Positions 1 to 5,033 are shown, counted from the first letter of the stretch. The stretch is DNA of 5,155 nt from an uncultured Collinsella sp. (GCA_900752475.1 CAADVJ010000067.1:1-5155), one strand, 5' to 3'. Numbers and translations are program-made. The notes: generated from the letters alone by a model not told the origin.

Positions 1-1
1 G

Positions 2-94
2 CCTGGCGCGCGTGGTATTGCGCTCCGCTTTCATGTCCGCACGGGCGCCTATCCTTACGGCAATGTAGCCGCCTATGTAGCGAGCGGTAGTTGA
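2..94 (+). CDS. C-terminal end of an unidentified protein (5' truncated by window edge)
   Basis: The frame starting at base 2 is open for 30 codons and ends with TGA at 92-94. Its tail, ending ALRFHVRTGAYPYGNVAAYV then ASGS, reads like real protein: mixed hydrophobic and aromatic residues, alternating beta-like pattern, G/C-rich third positions. The other two + frames are also open for much of this stretch but give Arg/Cys-rich or composition-poor translations. The stop lies 18 nt before the GTG of the exonuclease gene, whose Shine-Dalgarno begins two bases after it, so the two are probably co-transcribed. The fragment is too short for me to name a family. Confidence 0.5.
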   Translation, partial: PGARGIALRFHVRTGAYPYGNVAAYVASGS

Positions 95-95
95 C

Positions 96-104
96 GGAGA
101 AAGG
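96..104 (+). promoter_or_regulatory. Ribosome binding site deciding the GTG start of the exonuclease
   Basis: GGAGAAAGG lies 8 nt before GTG at 113. There is no ATG in frame nearby, so this site supports the GTG start. It begins directly after the TGA of the preceding frame, consistent with translational coupling. Confidence 0.6.
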
Positions 105-112
105 CCCTAACT

Positions 113-847
113 GTGTCAGCTGAAAAGACGCCGGGTATCTCGGCTATCGATACGACGAACTTTGCGCGCCAGATCGTGCTGGACTTTGAGTTTGCGCCGG
201 TGCCAAAGCAACGCCAGCGCCGTGGGTTGCGCAATGAGATTATCGAGGTCGGCGCCGTCAAGCTCGATTACCACGGCAACGTTATGGGCGAGTTCTCACA
301 GTTTGTGCAGACGGAATTTACCGAAGGCGTTGCGTTTCCCGTCCGCGAGCTCACGGGGATATCGGCGGTGGATACCGCGATGGCCGATCCGCTCTATGTG
401 GTGATCAAAAGGCTCAGCGATTGGATCGGTCGCTACTCCGCCCAAGTGGTCTGTTGGAGCGGGACGGACCGTCGACAGCTTTTGACCGAGTGCCAGGCAA
501 AGCACATCGACCTTTCCGCATTTCCTACGGATTGGGCCGACCTGCAGGCGTTTTACACCTCGATCATGGACGTTGGCAGCCACGGGCGCGTCTCTTTGAG
601 CGATGCGGCAACGTGGTTTGGCATCGAGTTTGACGAGTCGACGGGCTACGCCCACAGCGCCCTTGCTGATGCGCGCGTGACCGCCAAGCTGCTCAAGCAG
701 ATGATGGAGGGGGACTACCACGTGAGCCCGCGCGCCCAGGAAGTCCGCCAACGGTGGGGGATGGGCGAGCGAGCCCAGACACGCCTTTCCAGCAAGTGCC
801 CCGAGCTGAGCGATCTGCTGCTGAAGCTGAAGGCGGAGGGGAGGTAG
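113..847 (+). CDS. DEDDh-family 3'-5' exonuclease (ERI-1/KapD/DnaQ-like fold)
   Basis: A 244-aa protein with all five residues of the DEDDh exonuclease active site. Exo I is IVLDFEFAP (Asp24, Glu26), Exo II is CWSGTDRRQL (Asp119), and Exo III is AHSALADAR (His181 and Asp186, the H-x4-D spacing of the DEDDh subclass). These residues bind two divalent metals and remove nucleotides from 3' ends of RNA or single-stranded DNA. The NEIIEVGAVKL segment (41-51) and the FPVRELTGIS segment (75-84) match the usual strand and the loop before Exo II. The single compact domain fits stand-alone ERI-1/KapD-like nucleases better than DNA polymerase III epsilon. About 45 residues follow Asp186, helical and basic, and may aid nucleic-acid binding. 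The start is GTG at 113, preceded by GGAGAAAGG at 96-104. The protein is cytoplasmic. Whether the true substrate is RNA or DNA cannot be told from sequence. The gene converges on the next gene. Confidence 0.9.
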   Translation: MSAEKTPGISAIDTTNFARQIVLDFEFAPVPKQRQRRGLRNEIIEVGAVKLDYHGNVMGEFSQFVQTEFTEGVAFPVRELTGISAVDTAMADPLYVVIKRLSDWIGRYSAQVVCWSGTDRRQLLTECQAKHIDLSAFPTDWADLQAFYTSIMDVGSHGRVSLSDAATWFGIEFDESTGYAHSALADARVTAKLLKQMMEGDYHVSPRAQEVRQRWGMGERAQTRLSSKCPELSDLLLKLKAEGR

Positions 848-859
848 GCCTTTTGAGAA

Positions 860-881
860 CGCCATTCGGTTTGGCATGGCG
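860..881 (-). terminator. Weak hairpin between convergent genes, possible minus-strand terminator
   Basis: CGCCAT (860-865) pairs with ATGGCG (876-881) around a 10-nt loop, in the 110-nt gap between the exonuclease stop (847) and the stop of the convergent gene (958). Read on the minus strand, the stem is followed by TTCTC and then AAAA, so the U-tract is poor. Read on the plus strand, it is followed by GGGC and no T-run. It may serve as a weak terminator for the minus gene or may be chance. Nothing else recognisable lies in this gap. Confidence 0.25.
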
Positions 882-957
882 GGGCTGTAAGCGCGACTTC
901 GCCCTGCTGTTTGAATCGAAGCGTCAACCAGTATGACGAGCTGTCTGGTCTGTCTGC

Positions 958-1380
958 CTACGCCCCCGCAATCCCGCGCGCGGCCCTCAGCAGCTCATAT
1001 TCCCCCTGGCTCCAATGGCGCAGCTCGGCAGTCTCGACGGCATCACGACACAGATCCAGGAACACCTCGGCGCCCTCGCAGAAACACTTGCGGGCAAAGT
1101 CGCCCGAGCCGCTTGCGATGCACGTGCCGTCTGCAAACAGCTTCCAACTCGACGGCTCGCGCGAGTCATCTCCGAGCAGCTTGATCTGCAACACATGTGG
1201 GTTGCCAGCAGCGCAGAGCTCTTCCTCGAGCGCCTGCACAGTAAAGCGCATCTGGTAGGAGAGACTGCTCTTGACCATGGCCGAGGCATAGCCGCTCGGC
1301 CCGTCCAGGAGATGCATTCGTTTTGGCTTGGCTGCCAGATTGTGGAAGTTGCGCTCGCTGCGCACAGAGAAATTGTCCAT
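958..1380 (-). CDS. Hypothetical 140-aa protein, family not recognised
   Basis: The protein starts MDNFSVRSERNF and ends in TAG at 958-960. The frame is open much further upstream, but I place the start at the ATG at 1378-1380 because AAAGGAG sits 5 nt before it; the upstream part of the frame covers a hairpin and non-coding-looking sequence. The N-terminal ~25 residues are basic (AAKPKRMH). Residues 38-70 look like an alternating strand and helix region (YQMRFTVQALEEEL, then HVLQIKLL). Residues 79-90 (WKLFADGTCIAS) look like a beta hairpin, and the C-terminal third is helical. Five cysteines (56, 87, 99, 101, 111) include a C-x-C pair at 99/101, too few and too scattered for a confident metal site. 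There is no signal peptide or membrane segment, so it is probably cytoplasmic. The codon bias is like its neighbours, which supports a real gene. I cannot assign a function. Confidence 0.75.
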   Translation of the reverse strand: MDNFSVRSERNFHNLAAKPKRMHLLDGPSGYASAMVKSSLSYQMRFTVQALEEELCAAGNPHVLQIKLLGDDSREPSSWKLFADGTCIASGSGDFARKCFCEGAEVFLDLCRDAVETAELRHWSQGEYELLRAARGIAGA

Positions 1381-1383
1381 ACG

Positions 1384-1391
1384 GACTCCTT
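1384..1391 (-). promoter_or_regulatory. Ribosome binding site fixing the start of the 140-aa protein
   Basis: On the minus strand GAAAGGAG precedes the ATG at 1380 with a short spacer (TCCGT just before the start). It is the only strong Shine-Dalgarno in the long open frame and is the reason for choosing the 140-aa form over an extended 211-aa reading. Confidence 0.65.
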
Positions 1392-1529
1392 TCATCGATG
1401 TTGGCAGGGCCACCGTACCTCTTGGCCGGTTGGCGTCGGGATCGTGGAGCCAACTCTCTACCCCGACTCTGGATAAAACACGCCCACTCCTTGCGGGCAC
1501 GATGGAGTCTATCAGCGCGCGCGGACAGA

Positions 1530-1573
1530 AATCAAGCGCCGCCTGCGAAATGATGTGCAGACGGCGCTTGATT
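1530..1573. repeat. Strong inverted repeat (17-bp arms, 10-nt loop)
   Basis: AATCAAGCGCCGCCTGC (1530-1546) and GCAGACGGCGCTTGATT (1557-1573) are inverted copies with one mismatch (C1542 versus A1561), separated by GAAATGATGT. In RNA from the minus strand the mismatch becomes a G-U pair, so the 17-bp stem would be unbroken; in plus-strand RNA it is a C-A mismatch. The hairpin is followed on the minus strand by TTTCTGTCC, a poor U-tract. It lies about 150 nt upstream of the 140-aa gene and could be a weak second terminator, a structured leader, or a relic of a mobile palindrome. Confidence 0.7.
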
Positions 1574-1740
1574 ACGCGGCAATTATTCGGCAAACATCCG
1601 AAAAAAGTGTCGAAATCAGCCGTATGAAAGTACGGAAAAGTGTCAAATTCGAGCCGCCCAAATTACGGAAAAGTGTCGAAATGGGCGCGTGGAAATCACG
1701 GAAAAGTGTAAAACCGCACGTAAACAGGGGTGCGGCATAG
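1555..1740 (+). CDS. Possible small or decayed ORF encoding 11-residue RKSV repeats
   Basis: A frame open from 1477 to the TAG at 1738-1740 carries the 33-nt repeats as an 11-aa repeat: SEKSVEISRMK, VRKSVKFEPPK, LRKSVEMGAWK, SRKSVKPHVNR. The first possible start is GTG 1555 (61 aa), or ATG 1624 for a 38-aa form; neither has a Shine-Dalgarno. The part before the repeats (KRRLRNDVQTALDYAAIIR) looks protein-like, so this may be the 3' remnant of a gene whose front is gone. The repeat lysines, serines and arginines all use AAA, AGT and CGG, unlike the AAG/AGC/CGC preferred by neighbouring genes, which suggests foreign origin or selection at DNA level. The end of the frame overlaps the minus-strand terminator. 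Translation is doubtful. Confidence 0.25.
   Translation: MQTALDYAAIIRQTSEKSVEISRMKVRKSVKFEPPKLRKSVEMGAWKSRKSVKPHVNRGAA
1596..1713. repeat. Four copies of an A-rich motif at exact 33-nt period
   Basis: The motif ACGGAAAAGTGTCRAA occurs four times. The GTGT core begins at 1607, 1640, 1673 and 1706, so each step is exactly 33 nt. Copy 1 differs (CCGAAAAAAGTGTCGAA) and copy 4 ends GTGTAAAA. The 14-17 nt between copies are not conserved except for an AAA near their end. Thirty-three is three DNA turns and also 11 codons: in the + frame each unit reads as an 11-residue repeat, [L/V/S]RKSV[E/K] followed by variable residues and Lys. The repeat could therefore be a peptide repeat, a helically phased protein-binding array, or both. 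Confidence 0.85.
1705..1735 (-). terminator. Rho-independent terminator of the 330-aa membrane-protein gene
   Basis: On the minus strand, 18 nt after the TAG at 1754-1756, CCGCAC (1735-1730) pairs with GTGCGG (1719-1714) around a 10-nt loop and is followed directly by TTTTACACTTTT. Stem, position and U-tract all point to termination of the minus-strand gene. On the plus strand no T-run follows the stem. The U-tract is formed by the fourth copy of the 33-nt repeat motif. Confidence 0.65.
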
Positions 1741-1753
1741 CTTATGTTCCAAC

Positions 1754-2746
1754 CTAGCTGTTGGGGTCGCCTTTGAGGGTGTTGATGTCCAGGTACTGGT
1801 TGTCGTCCTCTTTTTGCTGCGTTGCCGATTCGGACGCAGTGGGGCCGCGGAACAGCTGGAATCCCTCAAACGCGATCACGCCGAGCAGAGCGATGATGAT
1901 GGCGATAAAGACAACCTTTGCCGCATGCGAAAACTCCGAAAAGCGCGGCGGTTCTTCTTCGGTGTGGTAATCGGCGGCGCGCTTATCGCCGGCGCCGTGG
2001 GTATACGACGATGCCGAGGCTGCCTTTACGCTCGCTTGGTTGTAATCGGGAGCGGGCGTGGCGGCAAACGGGTCGCGAGAATAGCCGCTCGATGTTTGGC
2101 CGTAATCCTCGGTTTCGATGCGGCCGGCGCGAGGTTGTTCGCTCGAGCGGTTGGCGTATGCTGCGGCGCTGTCGTATGCGGACTCGCGTTTCTCGGCAGC
2201 CGCAAACAAAGGGTTTACCGGAATGTCGAGCGCCGGCATGCCGCCCGAGGTCTCGTCCAGATCTGCCGCCGCCCAGGAATCAAAGGCAAATTGGCGGTTG
2301 GAAAGATCATCCAGATCCATGACAGGCGGCTCGAGCTCGGGCTCGGGAGCCGTGTATGCCGGCTGCTGCGGGGCAGCGTAGCGAATCGTGCTGTCTGCCG
2401 TGGGACGCTGTGCCGCTGCAGCGAGAAACGCCGCCGTCTCGGATGGATCGCTAGCAGGACGGGGCGCAGGGGCGGCTTTACGCGTCGTCTGCACGATAGG
2501 ACGGGTGGCAAAGTCGTCTGCGGGCACGGATGCCGGCGCGGGCGTGGCGGAAGGTGCGGGCTTTGCACTTGTCGGGCGAGCTCCGCCGCCCATGAGTTCC
2601 TCGGCGGTCCAAGGGCGGTCGCTCATCACGTCGTCGAGGCTCAACGCAAACAGATCGTCTTCGCCCTCGTCAAACGCGCGTTTCGTATGCCTGGCGCCAG
2701 AAACGGTGCCTCCGCGGCCGTTGCGTGATGCGTTGCTCGACCCCAT
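1754..2746 (-). CDS. Hypothetical membrane protein: long disordered cytoplasmic part, one C-terminal TM helix
   Basis: A 330-aa protein starting MGSSNASRNGRGG. I chose the ATG at 2744-2746 because AAAGGA lies about 9 nt before it; the in-frame ATG 33 nt upstream (2777-2779) sits right beside a TATAAT box and would fall at or before the likely transcription start. Residues 1-24 are basic and glycine/serine-rich. Residues 26-52 form an acidic segment with FDEGEDDLFALSLDDVM then RPWTAEELM, which looks like a short binding motif. Residues ~53-270 are Ala/Pro/Ser/Tyr-rich low-complexity sequence, expected to be disordered. A single hydrophobic helix (about 278-299, VVFIAIIIALLGVIAFEGFQ) is followed by a 31-residue polar tail. 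There is no signal peptide, sortase motif or lipobox, so an N-in bitopic topology is inferred. The layout recalls adaptor or envelope-associated proteins of Actinomycetota, but I do not recognise the family and assign no function. Confidence 0.8.
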   Translation of the reverse strand: MGSSNASRNGRGGTVSGARHTKRAFDEGEDDLFALSLDDVMSDRPWTAEELMGGGARPTSAKPAPSATPAPASVPADDFATRPIVQTTRKAAPAPRPASDPSETAAFLAAAAQRPTADSTIRYAAPQQPAYTAPEPELEPPVMDLDDLSNRQFAFDSWAAADLDETSGGMPALDIPVNPLFAAAEKRESAYDSAAAYANRSSEQPRAGRIETEDYGQTSSGYSRDPFAATPAPDYNQASVKAASASSYTHGAGDKRAADYHTEEEPPRFSEFSHAAKVVFIAIIIALLGVIAFEGFQLFRGPTASESATQQKEDDNQYLDINTLKGDPNS

Positions 2747-2775
2747 CTTGTTCCATCCTTTCGAAATGCTCACAT

Positions 2776-2787
2776 TCATCGATTATA
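2776..2787 (-). promoter_or_regulatory. Candidate promoter -10 box of the membrane-protein gene
   Basis: A perfect TATAAT occurs on the minus strand at 2787-2782, placing a transcript start near 2775 and giving a ~29-nt leader before the ATG at 2746. No good TTGACA-like -35 is present 17 nt upstream (AGTCGG there). The box is the main argument against using the upstream ATG at 2779. Confidence 0.5.
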
Positions 2788-2830
2788 TGGAACTTGCCTA
2801 GCGGCCGACTCTCGGATTCGTGCATTCCAG

Positions 2831-2869
2831 AACTCGCGCCCAAAAGGGGAGGGGCGATCCGGCCGAGTT
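2831..2869 (-). terminator. Compound hairpin after the regulator gene, possible terminator
   Basis: Just after the regulator's TAG (2872-2874), AACTC (minus 2869-2865) pairs with GAGTT (2835-2831), enclosing an inner CGCCC/GGGCG stem (2856-2852 with 2841-2837) and a CTCCCCTTTT loop. There is no U-tract after the outer stem, so it is not a classical intrinsic terminator; the T-run lies inside the loop. It separates the regulator from the downstream gene, which has its own TATAAT box. Confidence 0.35.
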
Positions 2870-2871
2870 GC

Positions 2872-3525
2872 CTACTTATCGCCAGCAGCAGCTTTGGCCT
2901 CGTTGAGGTAGCTATAGAAGCTGTACTTAGAGATGCCAAAGAACTCGCAGGCGCGCTCGCTCGACTTGGAAATGAGGAAGGCGCCGCGGCGGTCGAGGTA
3001 TCCGATAGCGCGAATGCGCTCGTCCTTGGTCATGAGGGCGGCGGGCTTGCCCACGTACTGCTCGCACTCGCGCAGCAGGTCTTCGAGCAGGTCGCCGATG
3101 TTTTTGGTAATGGGCTCGGGCTCGGTGTAGCCCGTGCCGCCGGTGCCGGTAAAGGCATCGAGCGAACGCTCAAAAGCCTTCATGAGCGTAATGTCAAAGT
3201 TAATGCCCAAAATGCCGACGGGCTTGCCCTCGTCGTTGCGGATAAAGATGGTCGAGGACTTGAGCAGCTTGCCATCGGTGGTTTTGGTGAGGTATGGCTC
3301 GCGGTCGTGCACGTCGGCGGTGCCCTCGTGCATGGACTCAAGCACAATATGGCTGGGACCGTCACCTAGTTTGCGCCCGCTGACGTGGCCGTTTTCGATC
3401 ACTACGATGGAGTGGTCCACGTCATCGGTCTCCAAGTCGTGGACGACGACTTCGCAGTTGGGGCCAAACTGGAGCGCCAGGCCGTGTGCAAGGCGCTTGT
3501 AAAACTCTATCTGTGCGGGGGTCAT
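2872..3525 (-). CDS. YheO/DauR-type transcriptional regulator (PAS-like domain plus HTH)
   Basis: A 217-aa protein with the two-part layout of the YheO family. Residues ~5-115 are the YheO-like PAS domain, with FGPNCEVVVHDL (20-31), IVVIENGHVSGRKLGDGPS (40-58) and the strand pair SSTIFIRNDEGKPVGILGIN (90-109). A Gly/Thr-rich linker (126-134) leads to a C-terminal DauR-like HTH at ~164-211 (TKDERIRAIGYLDRRGAFLI, then ERACEFFGISKYSFYSYLNE), which ends in the typical S-x-Y-S-x-Y-x-YL recognition-helix signature. In known members (DauR of Pseudomonas) the family controls amino-acid catabolism genes, with the PAS-like part presumably sensing a small ligand. It is transcribed divergently from dpaL, so local control of that gene is likely. 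The ATG at 3523-3525 has AGGAAGG (3537-3531) 5 nt before it. The length is normal for the family and I see no defects. Whether it activates or represses is unknown. Confidence 0.9.
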   Translation of the reverse strand: MTPAQIEFYKRLAHGLALQFGPNCEVVVHDLETDDVDHSIVVIENGHVSGRKLGDGPSHIVLESMHEGTADVHDREPYLTKTTDGKLLKSSTIFIRNDEGKPVGILGINFDITLMKAFERSLDAFTGTGGTGYTEPEPITKNIGDLLEDLLRECEQYVGKPAALMTKDERIRAIGYLDRRGAFLISKSSERACEFFGISKYSFYSYLNEAKAAAGDK

Positions 3526-3584
3526 GGGTGCCTTCCTAAAAATTAGTTTGGGCTCACTTTGCCATAAACCCCACTTGTTCGCAA

Positions 3585-3608
3585 ATAACGAAAGCGTCGC
3601 TGCGTTAT
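3585..3608. promoter_or_regulatory. Imperfect inverted repeat ATAACG/CGTTAT near the regulator promoter
   Basis: ATAACG (3585-3590) and CGTTAT (3603-3608) form inverted arms, with an inner AGCG/CGCT pair around a single T. It lies 60-80 nt upstream of the regulator's start and could be an operator or part of its promoter region. It does not match the AACAAA-N3-TTTGTT palindromes nearby, so if real it would bind a different protein. Confidence 0.3.
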
Positions 3609-3644
3609 GTAACCGTTCGGCGGCGAAAAGGTACCGATTACGGC

Positions 3645-3659
3645 AACAAACAATTTGTT
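3645..3659. promoter_or_regulatory. Candidate operator 1, AACAAA-N3-TTTGTT
   Basis: AACAAACAATTTGTT is a perfect 6-bp-arm palindrome with a 3-nt centre in the divergent regulator/dpaL region. An identical-arm copy occurs at 3696-3710. Repetition of the same palindrome suggests a specific protein site, most simply for the neighbouring YheO-type regulator. Confidence 0.55.
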
Positions 3660-3695
3660 AGGTTTGCCAATCAAAAAGTGTGATAGAACAGTGCT

Positions 3696-3710
3696 AACAA
3701 ACTTTTTGTT
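3696..3710. promoter_or_regulatory. Candidate operator 2, AACAAA-N3-TTTGTT
   Basis: AACAAACTTTTTGTT repeats the arms of the site at 3645-3659 exactly, with centres 51 bp apart (near five helical turns, hence roughly the same DNA face). It lies 93 nt before the dpaL start, close to where a promoter should be. A TTGCCA at 3664-3669 and a TAGAAC at 3684-3689 lie between the two sites, but their 14-nt spacing is too short for a confident promoter call. Confidence 0.55.
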
Positions 3711-3786
3711 TGGCATCCACATAAAAGTTCAGTCGCATGAATGGGAATGGGCTGAAACGCGTATGCGGGGGCCGGCAAGAGAGGAC

Positions 3787-3794
3787 TTAAGGAG
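3787..3794 (+). promoter_or_regulatory. Ribosome binding site of dpaL
   Basis: TTAAGGAG lies 8 nt before the ATG at 3803, a strong Shine-Dalgarno that fixes the start. Confidence 0.75.
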
Positions 3795-3802
3795 TTCACC
3801 GT

Positions 3803-5017
3803 ATGGCCGATAAGATCCAGTGGGCGGGCAACACGATGCCCAAGAGCGATGACAAGCACTTGGGAATCATGAGCCTCGACCACGTGAAGAAGGCCCGCGC
3901 CTTCCACCAGTCGTTCCCCCAATATACCGTCACTCCGCTTGCCCGCCTGGATGGTCAGGCTGCACGCCTGGGCCTGTCCAACCTGTGCGTCAAGGACGAG
4001 AGCTATCGCTTTGGCCTCAACGCCTTTAAGGTTCTGGGCGGCTCGTTTGCCATGGCTAACTACATTGCCGACGAGACCGGCAAGGACGTTTCCGAGTGCA
4101 CCTTCGATTACCTGACCTCCGATCAGCTTGCCAAGGACTTTGGCCAGGCCACCTTCTTTACCGCCACCGACGGCAACCATGGCCGCGGCGTGGCATGGGC
4201 TGCCAACAAGCTGGGCCAGAAGGCCGTCGTGCACATGCCCAAGGGTTCCACCAAGCCCCGCTTTGATAACATCGCCGCCGAGGGCGCCACGGTGACCATC
4301 GAAGAGGTCAACTACGACGAGTGCGTGCGCATGGCCGCCGCCGAGGCCGATGCCTGCGAGCGCGGCGTCATCGTTCAGGACACCGCCTGGGAGGGCTACG
4401 AGAAGATTCCGTCTTGGATCATGGAGGGCTACGGCACCATGGCTTCCGAGGCTGCCGAGCAGCTGCGCGAGATGGCCATCAACCGCCCGACGCACGTCTT
4501 TGTCCAGGCTGGCGTAGGCTCGCTCGCCGGCGCCGTGGTGGGCTACTTCACCAACCTGTATCCCGATAACCCGCCGACTTTCGTTGTGGTTGAGTGCGCT
4601 CCGGCCGCCTGCCTGTACAAGGGCGCTGCCGCCGGCGACGGCGACCCGCGCATCGTGGACGGCGACATGCCCTCCATCATGGCCGGCCTGTGCTGTGGCG
4701 AGCCCAACATCCTGGGCTGGGATATCCTGCGCAACCACGCTACCGCCTTCGTGTCCTGCCCCGACTGGGTCACCGCTCGCGGCATGCGCACCCTGGGCGC
4801 CCCCGAGAAGGGCGACCCGCGCGTCATCTCCGGCGAGTCCGGCGCGGTGACCACTGGCCTGGTCGAGACCCTCATGCTCGATCCTGAGTACGCCGAGCTC
4901 AAGGAGCTCATCGGCCTGGACAAGACGAGCTCCGTGCTCTGCTTCTCCACCGAGGGCGACACGGATCCGGATCAGTACCGTCGCATCGTCTGGGAGGGCG
5001 AGTACCCCACCTGCTAG
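3803..5017 (+). CDS. dpaL: 2,3-diaminopropionate ammonia-lyase (PLP-dependent)
   Basis: A 404-aa cytoplasmic enzyme (YgeX/DpaL family, EC 4.3.1.15) that converts D- or L-2,3-diaminopropionate to pyruvate and two ammonia; the E. coli enzyme also acts weakly on D-serine. It is a fold type II PLP enzyme close to the usual ~400 residues. The PLP lysine is Lys76 in KDESYRFGLNAFKVLGGS (64-81). TDGNHGRGVAWAA (122-134) carries Asp123, matching the catalytic Asp120 of the E. coli protein. QDTAWEGY (192-199) carries Asp193, matching Asp189. QAGVGSLAG (235-243) is the glycine loop that holds the PLP phosphate. IMAGLCCGEPNILGW and SGESGAV are further family signatures, and the end STEGDTDPDQYRRIVWEGEY matches the family C-terminus. 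All key residues are present, so it should be active. Third positions are very G/C-rich, like a well-expressed native gene. It is divergent from a YheO-type regulator. No other purine or diaminopropionate genes (ygeW, ygeY) are in the window. Confidence 0.97.
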   Translation: MADKIQWAGNTMPKSDDKHLGIMSLDHVKKARAFHQSFPQYTVTPLARLDGQAARLGLSNLCVKDESYRFGLNAFKVLGGSFAMANYIADETGKDVSECTFDYLTSDQLAKDFGQATFFTATDGNHGRGVAWAANKLGQKAVVHMPKGSTKPRFDNIAAEGATVTIEEVNYDECVRMAAAEADACERGVIVQDTAWEGYEKIPSWIMEGYGTMASEAAEQLREMAINRPTHVFVQAGVGSLAGAVVGYFTNLYPDNPPTFVVVECAPAACLYKGAAAGDGDPRIVDGDMPSIMAGLCCGEPNILGWDILRNHATAFVSCPDWVTARGMRTLGAPEKGDPRVISGESGAVTTGLVETLMLDPEYAELKELIGLDKTSSVLCFSTEGDTDPDQYRRIVWEGEYPTC

Positions 5018-5033
5018 CAGGCCTGACCTGTCC

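Larger units (their letters stand above)
1381..1753. other. 373-nt intergenic region with hairpin, 33-nt repeat array and terminator
   Basis: This stretch separates two minus-strand genes and holds no convincing conserved gene. From right to left (the direction of transcription) it contains the terminator of the 330-aa membrane-protein gene, four 33-nt-spaced A-rich motif copies, a strong hairpin at 1530-1573, and about 150 nt of leader before the 140-aa gene. That leader also holds a short inverted repeat GTTGGC/GCCAAC near 1430-1455. I could not find a convincing -35/-10 pair for the 140-aa gene. Base composition shifts sharply: 1575-1715 is AT-richer than both neighbouring genes. Confidence 0.7.

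Noticed and set aside
296..877. 193-codon minus-strand frame opposite the exonuclease
   Set aside because: Antisense of a gene whose DEDDh active site is complete; the shadow has no recognisable domain and would run into the convergent gap.
1381..1593. N-terminal extension of the 140-aa protein to 211 aa
   Set aside because: The extension would start without a ribosome site and cover the 17-bp hairpin; a strong AAAGGAG sits exactly before the internal ATG.
1596..1713. CRISPR array
   Set aside because: Repeat cores are only about 16 nt with 17-nt intervals, much shorter than CRISPR repeats and spacers; copies are degenerate, the intervals encode a continuing peptide frame, and no cas genes are present.
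1730..2728. 332-codon open frame on the plus strand opposite the membrane-protein gene
   Set aside because: Arg/Cys/Gly-rich translation with no domain, no ribosome site, and the minus-strand frame has a ribosome site, TATAAT box, TM helix and terminator.
2747..2779. Upstream ATG adding 11 residues to the membrane protein
   Set aside because: It has no ribosome site and lies beside the TATAAT box, at or before the expected transcript start; AAAGGA precedes the downstream ATG.
2725..3369. 214-codon open frame on the plus strand opposite the regulator
   Set aside because: Antisense shadow; the minus frame encodes a clear YheO-type PAS/HTH protein.
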